Positions 10,499-21,162 of a stretch of DNA of 64,000 nt are shown one piece after another; the first letter of the stretch is position 1; the number at the start of each line of letters is the position of its first letter. Both the position numbers and the translations under genes were made by a program. Below the pieces are notes generated by a model that had not been told where the DNA came from, did not search any database, and was given only the letters and a program-made list of their open reading frames with translations. Where the stretch lies: the NCBI GenBank assembly GCA_930367215.1, contig OV884056.1, forward strand, positions 278,238,067-278,302,066. The letters run 5' to 3'. This stretch comes from Pollenia angustigena. Its lineage: Eukaryota; Arthropoda; Insecta; Diptera; Polleniidae.

Positions 10499-12013
10499 TC
10501 GTAATATCGGCTCAGAATCACTTTCTGAGTCGATCTAACGATGTCCGTCCGGCCAGCTGGCTGTCAATGCAACCTTGTGCATACAGATCGCAAATTCGGA
10601 GACAATTTGATGAAAATTGTCACAGAGGCTCTGACTGGTACAAGGACCAAGCCTACTGAAAATGGAACGAATCGGTCCATTATTTTACAAAAACCATCTT
10701 ATGACATCGGCAAGATTAAATTTGGTCCAAACCAAACTAATTTTATTGCAATCAAAATTAGCTTATCAAATTTTATTGGAATCTTTCTATTTTTGAGCAT
10801 AGCTCCCATACAAATCATTCTCCCTGAAAAAGCTTTTAATGCCAGCTTCCTTAAAAATATTAGTATTTACATACAAATTAGCGACAATGACTTTTACGAT
10901 AGCTACTATGTCATGACAAAATGTTGTCCAGGTAGTTCCAAATTAAACCATAGGTTCCATATAAACCCTCATCCAAAAAACTCATATATGTAGATGAAGA
11001 TATCTAAATAATATTGGGCAGAAAGAACTTTTAAACGAATCTTAGCCTCATAACATAATTTTGTTCTGGCGGGTCCATGATTGCCCAAATAGATTACACT
11101 CTACACACAGAAAAAAATACCAATGTTAAAATAACATGGCGAAATGTTAATTGAGAATCATGGTAAATTTCTGCAAAAGTATGCCCATTATTTAAATTTA
11201 TCATTATTTCATATTAATTTTAAATGAAAAATATTACAATAATCTTAAATCAGATTTATTTAATATTATTCACTGTTAAAATAACATTGTTCAATACTGA
11301 TTCCATAAAAACCTGTTTTATATTAAAATCAAAAGTTTATCTTGTTAAATTAACATGCATACAAACTTAAGTATGTACATCTTTTTATTTTCATGTTTAA
11401 AATATGTTATAAAAAGAAGACAATTCCCGTATTCTTTTAATTAAAATTATTTAGTTAAATAGTACATCAAGTTTTCAAAGTAGAATGATGACGAAAACGA
11501 TATCAGGCCATTCTGCTGATGCTTCTGTTAACAAAGGAGATACAAAATAAGTGAAACATGTGATACAGGGGTGAGTGTTTTGAATTATTCTTAAATAAAT
11601 GCATATGTTGTCTTCACACTGTTATATCACACTCAAACCAATTTGATTCTACATGAAATTCACGTTGTTTCAACTTTAAATAACTTTCATTCAACGTGAT
11701 TCCGATTGTGATTTCAATATTAATTACATTTTTCTCTAACTTTACTGCAATGTTAAATTAACATGAATTATAGTTATTTTAAAAGAAAAAAATGTTGTTC
11801 GCAAGTTATTGTAAAATCATGTTAAATAAACATGAAACAACAATGAAGCAAAATCACTGCTGAAAAATGTAAAATCAACCTTGTTTTTAACGAATTTACA
11901 TTGATTTTTTTCTGTGTGTAGGAAATTTGATTACACTCTAGGAAATTTGTTTTTAAATACTATGCTATAGGGTATCACATGGTCGGGTTTACCGATTATA
12001 CTTTCTTACTTGT
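10499..12013 (-). mobile_element. DINE-1/Helentron-like repeat, family A (interrupted)
   Basis: Minus-strand copy of the family best seen at 63376-64000. Its 3' part carries the CGACTCAGAAAGTGATTCTG hairpin and the CCGGACGGACATCG block (plus ~10510-10555). Its 5' part reads ACAAGTAAGAAAGTATAATCG (plus ~11993-12013). Element A (11104-11918) is inserted in it, followed by a ~21-bp duplicated GATTACACTCTAGGAAATTT. The 150-codon open frame at 10541-10993 lies in this repeat and is not a gene. Confidence 0.75.
11104..11918. mobile_element. CACAG-ended TIR element A
   Basis: CACACAGAAAAAAAT at the left and ATTTTTTTCTGTGTG at the right, with TA on each side (11102-11103 and 11919-11920). Inside are many ATGTTAAAATAACATG-like palindromes. 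Near 11485 a short frame starts MMTKTISGHSADA and resembles the start inside element B (MKAKNISSRSAAV). 815 bp, non-autonomous. Confidence 0.7.
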
Positions 12014-12534
12014 CATTTTTGCAAGAGCATTTTAAGCGTTTTTAACTAATTTTTCATTAAATGATGTTTTTGTATTTTTCACATTAATAATCCGATTCTA
12101 CCAAAATTTGGCATACATATATATCTAACAAATATCAATTTTCATAACAAATTTTAATACGATTGGGCAGTTCTTGTAAATGTTATAGTATTTTTAAGAA
12201 AAAGGATATATGGCAGGACCTTGAGTCCTTGTTCAGATTTAAATGAAAATTTGCACACACGTTGCTAGTTGCGTGTGTATTAGCATGACCATTTTTTGTA
12301 GTTTTGTGGGCATTATTGAAGCTATAATTACATTTTTCCATTTCAAGACACATGGGAGGTAGGCGTGTCCTTGGACCGAGTTGTCCAAAAATTCATATTT
12401 CTCTTAACTAAGCTATTTTATGCTAGTGTACCAAATTTCTGACAACTCCTTCTATTTATGTCCCTTCGTTATATGGGGACAAAGCACTGTGCGACATAGC
12501 GCAGCATACAGTGACACGTTGCGGAATAATTTTT
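12014..12534. repeat. Probable dispersed repeat, unclassified
   Basis: Contains phrases such as GGAGGTAGGCGTGTCC and CTAAGCTATTTTATGCTAG that look like non-coding fly repeats, but no second copy was found in this window. No coding potential. Confidence 0.35.
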
Positions 12535-12905
12535 TCAGAAAAACCAGCGTGTTGTATGATGTGAATGGTCGATCGGCTTCAATTCCTGCACCAGTTGAAC
12601 CTTGTAAGGCTCCAAGGCCAAATCCTTACGCAAAATTCGCCATGTGGTGGTTTTGGATAACCCTAACTGTTGAGAACGTCGAGGAGTTGACAAATTTGGA
12701 TCTGCTTCAATACTGTGGCTCACGGCTGCGATGTTTTTAGTTGAACACGCGTAAGTGTTAGCACATTTCGTATCTAGCCTGTCGACTCAAATTTGACGAC
12801 CAAATTTTTAATAGCGGTCTCAGAAGGACGATTATCCCATGTTTCCACGACAATTTGAATCACCTGCTTCGCTCTCTGAATCATGTTAATGACAGTTGTC
12901 GTTAA
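12535..12905 (-). pseudogene. Mariner-like transposase, N-terminal domain only
   Basis: Minus strand encodes the DNA-binding half: MIQRAKQVIQIVVETW, an internal NRPSETAIKNLVVKFEST segment, then PRRSQQLGLSKTTTWRILRK and KVQLVQELKP. This corresponds to the N-terminal helix-turn-helix region (DUF4817-like) of the transposase family seen at 37-39 kb. It ends before the catalytic core. A stop at the VKFEST-to-linker junction and a frame change mark decay. Confidence 0.85.
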
Positions 12906-13441
12906 TAAACAAATAAACAAAAATAAACAAAAAGTAAACCAAAATATTCCAAGGGTTGTTAACTTTTTCGAATTATAAAATTTTCTAAGCGGTATTTAAT
13001 TGTAAAAAATGCAATAATAAGCAAATTTTTCGAAAATAACACACTATATTAATTTAAATTACTTATTTTTAATAAATTTACTTAGATTTAATTTGCACCG
13101 GCTGGCTTAAAGTGCACAACTCTTGATCTACAATTGACGATTCTACTATATTTTTAATATAAAAATGTTATGCGAAATTAATTCAATATTTTAAATAAAA
13201 AAGAAATTCTAAGCTTGCTGCATTTTTTCTCCATTTTGGTGCGTTTTAAAAATGTTTAATATAATATAAAGTAACCTTCACAAGGAAATAATTCCCAGTT
13301 TCTAATTGGTAAAATGTTTTGTTTATTATAATTTATTATAATTTATTATAAACGTTAAAAATCATACAATTCTAACTTCTTTATTATAAACGTTAAAAAT
13401 CATACAATTCTAACTTCTTACCTCTGCCATTGTTAAATTTA
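12906..13441. other. Unassigned AT-rich DNA with short direct repeats
   Basis: Includes a 40-bp perfect direct duplication (AACGTTAAAAATCATACAAT...) around 13349-13420 and repeated AATTTATTAT. No gene seen. Confidence 0.6.
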
Positions 13442-16400
13442 AATTTTTATTTTCATTTCAAAAGATTTTGTTATTCGTGCTTAATTCCCAGTTTTTATTC
13501 TTGATAAAAACACTTGAAATTTATTGTTGATGGGATAAGCTAATCCTATGCATTTCACTGGTTGCTTAGGCCAGATCATCAGGAAACTTCATCCATAAAG
13601 ATTTTAGACAAACTAAAGATATTAAACCAAATAAAACTGTTAAACGTATAAGATTTATAGCAACAGTTTTACTTGTAACAATATCAAAGCTTGAACAAAA
13701 TACATCAACAATAAAAAAGTGGGTTTATCTCATCTTACACTCCCCACCACAATTAGTTGAAATTCTCTCAACATTAATTGTAGTTGTAAGTAGGTTAAGA
13801 AAAACAAAATAAAAAACAAACAACAACTTACAAAAGATGTTGTCAATTAAGTGTTTTTTTAGGCCGTGCACTTGCCTGTTTATTATCAAAAAGTAATTTC
13901 AATTTTTGGGAATACAAAATTTTAATTTCAAAAGATTTTGTTATTCGTGCTTAATTCCCAGTTTTTATTCTTGATAAAAACACTTGAAATTTATTGTTGA
14001 TGGGATAAGCTATTCCTATGCATTTCACTGGTTGCTTAGGCCAGATCATCAGGAAACTTCATCCATAAAGATTTTAGACAAACTAAAAATAATTATTTAT
14101 TTATTTATTTATATTAAACCAAATAAAACTATTAAACGTATAAGACTTATAGCAACAGTTTTACTTGTAACAATATCAAAGCTTGAACAAAATACATCAA
14201 CAATAAAAAAGTGGGTTTATCTCATCTTACACTCCCCACCACAATTAGTTGAAATTCTCTCAACATTAATTGTAGTTGTAAGTAGGTTAAGAAAAACAAA
14301 ATAAAAAACAAACAACAACTTACAAAAGATGTTGTCAATTAAGTGTTTTTTTAGGCCGTGCACTTGCCTGTTTATTATCAAAAAGTACTTTCAATTTTTG
14401 GGAATACAAAATTTTAATTTCAAAAGATTTTGTTATTCGTGCTTAATTCCCAGTTTTTATTCTTGATAAAAACACTTGAAATTTATTGTTGATGGGATAA
14501 GCTATTCCTATGCATTTCACTGGTTGCTTAGGCCAGATCATCAGGAAACTTCATCCATAAAGATTTTAGACAAACTAAAGATAATTATTTATTTATTTAT
14601 TTATATTAAACCAAATAAAACTGTTAAACGTATAAGACTTATAGCAACAGTTTTACTTGTAACAATATCAAAGCTTGAACAAAATACATCAACAATAAAA
14701 AAAGTGGGTTTATCTCATCTTACATTCCCCACTACAATTAGTTGAAATTCTCTCAACATTAATTGTAGTTGTAAGTAGGTTAAGAAAAACAAAATAAAAA
14801 ACAAACAACAACTTACAAAAGATGTTGTCAATTAAGTGTTTTTTTAGGCCGTGCACTTGCCTGTTTATTATCAAAAAAGTAATTTCAATTTTTGGGAATA
14901 CAAAATTTTAATTTCAAAGGGCACTGCTACACGTTCAATAAATATCGTGATATTTGGATCGCGATCCATTTTAAAATATTGATGGAGCACGAGCGTATGC
15001 TACATGTTCAATATTTATTGCGTCAGTATTAATGTTATTTTTGTGCTGTGCGGGTCGTCGCGATAAACCCAAAAGAAAAAGTGGAAAGAAACGTTTGGAA
15101 CAAAAAGTGGTTGAAGGATCGGAAAAAATACACAAATTTTGTTAATTGTTTTACTTTTCATTTGTTTAATTTTTTCCACTGCGTATTTTATTTCTTTTAT
15201 TTTGACACTTTTTACTGACGTATTAATTTGTGTTAATATTATTTAATATCATGAAAATGCTACACGTTCAATATTTATCACGCGATCCACGATCTGCGAT
15301 CTGGATTTCATATTTAAGGCCATTCTGCGATATGGATCGCGATCCATCAATATTGCATGCTACACGTTCAATAAATATCGTGATACTAGAAATATCACGA
15401 TATTTACTGAACGTGTAGCAGTGCCCAAAAGATTTTGTTATTCGTGCTTAATTCCCAGTTTTTATTCTAAAAAACTGGCCTAAAAAAACACTTAATTGAC
15501 AACATCTTTTGTAAGTTGTTGTTTGTTTTTTATTTTGTTTTTCTTAACCTACTTACAACTACAATTAATGTTGAGAGAATTTCAACTAATTGTAGTAGGG
15601 AATGTAAGATGAGATAAACCCACTTTTTTATTGTTGATGTGTTTTGTTAAAGCTTTGATATTGTTACAAGTAAAACTGTTGCTATAAGTCTTATACGTTT
15701 AACAGTTTTATTTGGTTTAATATCTTTAGTTTTTCTAAAATCTTTATGGATGAAGTTTCCTGATGATCTGGCCTAAGCAACCAGTGAAATGCATAGGAAT
15801 AGCTTATCCCATCAACAATAAATTTCAAGTGTTTTTATCAAGAATAAAAACTGGGAATTAAGCACGAATAACAAAATCTTTTGAAATTAAAATTTTGTAT
15901 TCCCAAAAATTGAAATTACTTTTTGATAATAAACAGGCAAGTGCACGGCCTAAAAAAACACTTAATTGACAACATCTTTTGTAAGTTGTTGTTTGTTTTT
16001 TATTTTGTTTTTCTTAACCTACTTACAACTACAATTAATGTTGAGAGAATTTCAACTAATTGTGGTGGGGAGTGTAAGATGAGATAAACCCACTTTTTTA
16101 TTGTTGATGTATTTTGTTCAAGCTTTGATATTGTTACAAGTAAAACTGTTGCTATAAGTCTTATACGTTTAACAGTTTTATTTGGTTTAATATAAATAAA
16201 TAAATAAATAATTATCTTTAGTTTGTCTAAAATCTTTATGGATGAAGTTTCCTGATGATCTGGCCTAAGCAACCAGTGAAATGCATAGGAATAGCTTATC
16301 CCATCAACAATAAATTTCAAGTGTTTTTATCAAGAATAAAAACTGGGAATTAAGCACGAATAACAAAATCTTTTGAAATTAAAATTTTATATTCCCAAAA

Positions 16401-16908
16401 ATTGAAATTACTTTTTGATAATAAACAGGCAAGTGCACGGCCTAAAAAAACACTTAATTGACAACATCTTTTGTAAGTTGTTGTTTGTTTTTTATTTTGT
16501 TTTTCTTAACCTACTTACAACTACAATTAATGTTGAGACAATTTCAACTAATTGTGGTGGGGAGTGTAAGATGAGATAAACCCACTTTTTTATTGTTGAT
16601 GTATTTTGTTCAAGCTTTGATATTGTTACAAGTAAAACTGTTGCTATAAGTCTTATACGTTTAACAGTTTTATTTGGTTTAATATCTTTAGTTTTTCTAA
16701 AATCTTTATGGATGAAGTTTCCTGATGATCTGGCCTAAGCAACCAGTGAAATGCATAGGAATAGCTTATCCCATCAACAATAAATTTCAAGTGTTTTTAT
16801 CAAGAATAAAAACTGGGAATTAAGCACGAATAACAAAATCTTTTGAAATTAAAATTTTGTATTCCCAAAAATTGAAATTACTTTTTGATAATTTTTATTT
16901 TCATTTCA
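13442..16908. repeat. Palindromic array of a ~490-bp unit, three forward and three reverse
   Basis: Forward units 13461-13930, 13931-14422 and 14423-14918; reverse units 15478-15882, 15883-16373 and 16374-16843 plus a 47-bp partial unit. Every unit starts AAAGATTTTGTTATTCGTGC. Unit lengths mirror each other (470 then 492 on the left, 470 then 491 on the right), and the outermost unit on each side lacks a 22-bp ATTT-rich insert. The array is bounded on both sides by the direct repeat AATTTTTATTTTCATTTCA (13442-13460 and 16890-16908). The MITE at 14919-15426 sits next to the axis (~15470). The near-identical open frames in the units are not genes. Confidence 0.9.
14919..15426. mobile_element. 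Harbinger-like MITE inside the palindromic array
   Basis: Nearly perfect ~36-bp TIRs: GGGCACTGCTACACGTTCA and, at the other end, TGAACGTGTAGCAGTGCCC. Other array units show the empty site as TTTCAAAAGATT, so the insertion duplicated AAA (14916-14918 and 15427-15429) or, less likely, CAAA. Subterminal ATCGCGATCC palindromes repeat inside. No coding capacity. Confidence 0.9.
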
Positions 16909-17565
16909 CAAAAACTATTTCATTCAAACAGCTGTTCAAACTATTTGTAAAATCTTGCAAGCGGAAATTTCTCCAGTAACATTTTGCAAGTTCTCTAACT
17001 TCCAACTGTCAAAAAATTCTCTTTTTGGCTCTCTCGCTGCAAGAGATTTGGAGTACGCAGACAACATTTTGCAAGATTTTGCAACATTTTGCGCAAAATA
17101 TGTGTACGCAGACAGACCTATTTACAGCTTGATCAGATAAACTTGCGATAAAAATTGGAGAAGAGAGTAATTTTTTGTGCTTCGCAAGAAGATTCAATAT
17201 GAATCTACTTGCTTCGCTCTCAAAATTTTGTATGGCAAAGCAGTTGCTTCGTTCATGATTGGGATGTGAAAAGAGAGCGCAGCACGTATAGTGGAAACAT
17301 GATATTATGTTGTCCGAAAATATCACGAATTTAACGAAATTTGACTTTAAGAGAACCGTAATAGTGGATTTTAATTATTTTAATGCGATTCTCGAGCGAA
17401 ATTTAATTTAATGTAACAATTGCCAATACATCTACTACAAATATGAAAACTAAATTTAAAAACTATTATGTTGTTGGTGTTGCCATAATTAAAAAAGCAA
17501 AGTTCTTGTTGAAAACCCCGATATATCCCAGCAAAAAACTCGAATGTTCCGGAAATAGTTCGAAA
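16909..17565. other. Unassigned DNA
   Basis: Repeated ATTTTGCAAG and TGCTTCGCTCTC phrases but no defined repeat ends or gene. Confidence 0.45.
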
Positions 17566-17573
17566 CTTGGGAT

Positions 17574-17900
17574 TAGGCATGCCAATCGGGATTGATTTTA
17601 GAAAATCCCGGGATTCGCGATCCAGAAATCCCGGAATTTCGGAAGTTTTTTAAATAAACAACACTTTTTATTTATTTATGAATTTTCAGAAGGTATTATA
17701 TATATAACATATATTTTTAAAAAAGAAAAATAAGAATTATAAAAATAAAAAATACAAATAAAATATAATTTTTAATAATTTTTTTTTTTTTTTATAGAGT
17801 ATATATTTTCAATAAAAACGAACATTTTGTACACAAAAGTTAATATATTAAAAATTCCAAAAAATCCCGGAATTTCGGGATTTCCCGTTTGGCATCCCTA
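17574..17900. mobile_element. hAT-type MITE, perfect 8-bp TSD
   Basis: TIR TAGGCATGCCAATCGGGA at the left and the inverse of TAGGGATGCCAAACGGGA at the right, with further inverted CCCGGAATTTCGG blocks. The 8-bp direct repeat CTTGGGAT flanks it exactly (17566-17573 and 17901-17908), the hAT signature. A truncated relative starts at 51977. Confidence 0.92.
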
Positions 17901-17908
17901 CTTGGGAT

Positions 17909-18279
17909 AGAGTATAAATTTTACAACAGATGGCATTTAAAAGTCAAATCACAATAATGAGGCTGTGAATAAAAGCTGTACAATTGTTTAATAAATAAAG
18001 TGAACTAAGAAAGTGTTTAAAGTTTTGTGTTCATTTTATATTATCAAAGTTGCAAGAAAAGAACTCAAAAGTCTTATTGTAAAGGAAATAAAAACGTTAT
18101 TGAAAAGGCAGTAACGTAACAATATTAAAATTTAAGCTTGTATGTAAATTCTAGTGATGCCAACACTTGGGAAACTTTACGCGTGAGAAAATACGAAAAA
18201 CGGGCTAAAAAACGGTCTAAAGAACACATTACACTGTGTCAAATTTTAACTTTTTTTGCATCAGTGCGACTATATTTCA
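17909..18279. other. Unassigned AT-rich DNA
   Basis: A lone TAGTGATGCCAACACTTGGG near 18153 resembles a hAT-type terminus but has no partner nearby. No gene. Confidence 0.4.
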
Positions 18280-18965
18280 TATTTATCTAGGCATGAAACA
18301 TAGTCAAACTGCATACTTGGTTTTATCATTTCCTAGTCTATTGTCTTTTTCTAAGAACTTAACATTTCTTCAGGAAGACTTTTCAAAACTTTTCTCTCAT
18401 ATCAAGATAAAATAGTTGTTAAACAATATTGGTATCAAAAGGAAGCGGGAAACTCTATAAAATGTTATTAAATATCGCTCATTTGCTGCAAAACCAGCAT
18501 AACTCAAAAAATGAAGTTTTGGAGTTAGAGATGCAGAATTGTTCGCTTTGTTTTTCTTTATATTTTGTATTAAATTCATCTTTATATCTTTTATACTTTC
18601 CCAGTTTAAAGAGAATGTGTCCTATTTTTTTCTAAGTAGTTAGAGCAAATCAAAAACTATAAATGCGTTTATCTCGAAATAGATATTTATGAGTTATGTC
18701 GGTCTTGCAGCAAATGAGCGATATATACTTAACAATAAAAAGCGTTTTCAAGCTCGAGGCCAATTATTTGTAAAAAATTCTTAATTATTTTGAAAAATTA
18801 TCCCTCTATATCCTTGAAAGTAGTCACACAAAAAATGTATGTTGTAGCCTCAAGTCAACCACATAAGACTACGAAAATGTTATGATTCTATCCCTCTTAG
18901 TTTTAAAACTCTTATGGTTTTGCTCCTGGTACAAAATTAATTTCTAGGGAAATGAAATGTATAAT
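18280..18965 (+). repeat. Dispersed repeat, copy 1 (interrupted)
   Basis: Matches 22985-23540 on the opposite strand in two blocks: an upstream one with AAACATAGTCAAACTG and AACATTTCTTCAGGA, and a downstream one with ATGTATGTTGTAGCCT and GGTACAAAATTAATTTC. The MITE at 18472-18724 lies between the blocks. Confidence 0.7.
18472..18724. mobile_element. MITE with ATATCGCTCATTTGCTGCA ends
   Basis: TIRs ATATCGCTCATTTGCTGCA and TGCAGCAAATGAGCGATAT, extending imperfectly to ~40 bp (CATAACTCA/TGAGTTATG). Nested inside the dispersed repeat at 18280-18965. The TSD is probably short and lost in the AT flank. Confidence 0.85.
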
Positions 18966-19036
18966 ATTCACTTACGAAAAAACAAACATTTATCTTTTTA
19001 GCACATACATTAGTACTGAAAGTTATAAACTTTATA

Positions 19037-19575
19037 CAGTAGAATCGCGATAATTCGTAATCGCAAGGGACCGGCCATTTCTTACGAATTATAGGGGTTT
19101 TCGATTTAGCGGGGTTTCGATTTAACGGGGTTAAAATAAAATAAATACGAATAAACGGGGGTTTTCAATTTATTTACTAAAACGATACAAACAACATAAA
19201 AAACAATTGTTTAAAATAAAATATATACAAATTATAGGTACATAAAAATTATTCATGTAACAAACTAATCCTAAGAATTCTTATTTATTTAAAAAAAAAT
19301 CGACACACAAGCAAAAACCCACCAAAAATAAAATAGTGGGAAACAAAAAATCATTCTTTTCATGTTTTTGTTGTTTTTTATTATTAGTAGTTAGCAAACA
19401 ATTACGATTTATAAGAGGTAAAGATTTTATTTGAAAAAAAAATTACGAATTAGCGAGAGGACCAAAATGTATAGAAATCTTACGAATTAACGAGATTTTT
19501 TCAAGGGGCCGACAGTTTATTACGAATTATCGGGAATTACGATTTATCGGGGTACGAATTATCGGGATTTGACTG
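19037..19575. mobile_element. pogo/Tigger-like MITE, TSD TA
   Basis: Ends CAGTAGAATCGCGATAATTC and the inverse of CAGTCAAATCCCGATAATTC, flanked by TA (19035-19036 and 19576-19577). Both subterminal regions repeat variants of TTACGAATTATCGGGG. CAGT termini with TA duplication are characteristic of pogo-group Tc1/mariner elements. No transposase. Confidence 0.85.
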
Positions 19576-19901
19576 TATATTAAAAAGCATAATGAATTTT
19601 TAAATAAAATTAATCCGTTCACTTGTTTTCTTATGTTTGGTATTAGAATCACAAGACGGAAGATATTGCGTTTTTTATGTCTCTTTCTTCGAAAGCTCTT
19701 TTATGCCGCAATAAAATAAGCACAATTTTATTTATATATATATTTGTTCCTTTTACTCCTGCAAGGAGCATAGGGCCGCAATTTTATTTAGTTGAGATTT
19801 ATTTTCCAAGCTGTTGTAAAAATGTACTTTTAAGTACCACAATACGAGTAAATAATATTTAATTAAGTAAATAAGATTATAAAGCAAAATAAAATTACTA
19901 A

Positions 19902-20063
19902 AGGCCGTTATACACTATTCCACAAAGTCTTAAGTGTTCTTCGAAAATGCAACCCTGTCATGATAAGTTGTTATTGTTTTTTGAACATTTTCGAACAATA
20001 ATTAGATCAAAGAAGCATTTTCGTAAAATACCTAACACTTTGTGGGATATTGTATAACGGCCT
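19902..20063. mobile_element. Harbinger-like MITE, TSD TAA
   Basis: AGGCCGTTATACACTATTCC at the left and its inverse at the right (GGATATTGTATAACGGCCT), imperfect TIRs ~50 bp long. TAA duplicated at 19899-19901 and 20064-20066. 162 bp. Confidence 0.9.
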
Positions 20064-20259
20064 TAAATGATATTTTTTTGCATAATTCAAAACGTTTCTT
20101 GAACTTATTTAATGTGTTTTGTTATTTTTATTTTGATCACGAAATTTGTTTTGATTATGGTGGCTTGTTTTTACACATTGCCACTTCACTTTCACAAACC
20201 GCTTTCTGTCTTTTTCTTTGAAAGCTACCTTCGCAACTGATTTGGGCTTTTTTCACACG

Positions 20260-20640
20260 TCACTATTTTCACCTCTGTAGAGTACTCTGTGATAATAATC
20301 GTGACAAAATTACCAGCAATATTCTGCTTTTTCCCCTAAATCAAGTTTCAGTTAATAAGATGTCCTGGTGGAGTCTGTCTCCGTGCTCATCACGTAAGTT
20401 TTCTAGATTTTCTGGAAAAAAATCTAGATGACTGCTCAAAAAATGCTACAAGTAAACAGCCATTTCTCCAAAGTTCAGGACGCTTTGTTCATAGATGTGT
20501 GTTTTTTTTTTTTGTTTCCTAAGAAATTATCAATTACACCTTGTAGACTATCCCATGTAATTCTGTCATTTAGAGACAATAATTCTGGGAATACGTTGCA
20601 TTTCATATTCTATTTTAATAAAGGTTCATTGTAAATCCAC
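20260..20640 (-). pseudogene. Decayed conserved arthropod protein (HSHLDFFPENL / DEHGDRLHQDI)
   Basis: Minus strand reads FPELLSLNDRITWDSLQGVI and DNFLGNKKKK, then, after a frame change, NFGEMAVYL, a stop, HFLSSHLDFFPENLENL and RDEHGDRLHQDI, with a possible weaker continuation CHDYYHRVLYRGEN. The order W.SL..VI..FLGN, then HFL.SHLDFFPENL, then DEHG.R.HQDI is one I know from uncharacterised multicopy arthropod proteins that look element-encoded; I cannot assign a reaction. At least two frame changes and a stop show it is dead. Both ends are missing. Confidence 0.65.
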
Positions 20641-21154
20641 AAAAATAAATGAATCGCTTATAAAATATTTTACTAAAGCCCAATTTGATGTGGAGGGAGT
20701 AGAAAAATAATTTTCGATAAAGGTTCAGAAGCTGTATGGTCAATACTTTAAGTTCCAAGTGGATAGCTTTAAGAGGACTGCCATATAGGTATGAGCTGGG
20801 TACTGTATTTCACGCTGATGACCTACCCAAACACATAGAAAGAACTGGCGTTTAGAAAACCCTATTTTAAGTCCAGTTAAAATCGAGACTATTTTTAAAA
20901 CACAGCGTAATTTATTGACTCTTTAATCGTGGCTATATTTTTGTAATTTTCTACTCCATCCCTCTCTGAAGGGACACATAAATTACCTTCGGAACGGATT
21001 TCAGCGGCGTTTACTGTATCACTAGAATACATAGATATTTTATTTAGGATATTTAATGTCGGTGTTAATATTTTACATTAGAGCATTTTGAACTGTTGAG
21101 ACAAAAGTAGCTTGAATCTTTACGAAGATCTTTACGATTATGCCAAATTAATTG
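20641..21154. other. Unassigned DNA
   Basis: No supported element or gene. Confidence 0.45.
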
Positions 21155-21162
21155 GTTCACGT

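Noticed and set aside
10541..10993. 150-codon open frame, the longest in the window
   Set aside because: It lies in a family A DINE-like repeat on the opposite strand, and the homologous copies at 30.4 and 50.5 kb do not preserve the frame.
13984..16320. Three near-identical 89-106 codon open frames (MKFIVDGISYSYAFHWLLRP...)
   Set aside because: They are one frame of the 490-bp non-coding unit repeated in the palindromic array; other units carry disruptions, and the frame is extended only by the 22-bp ATTT insert.
17009..17326. 105-codon minus-strand frame with many Cys
   Set aside because: No domain; its Cys-rich part comes from repeated TGCAAAA/TTTTGCA phrases.
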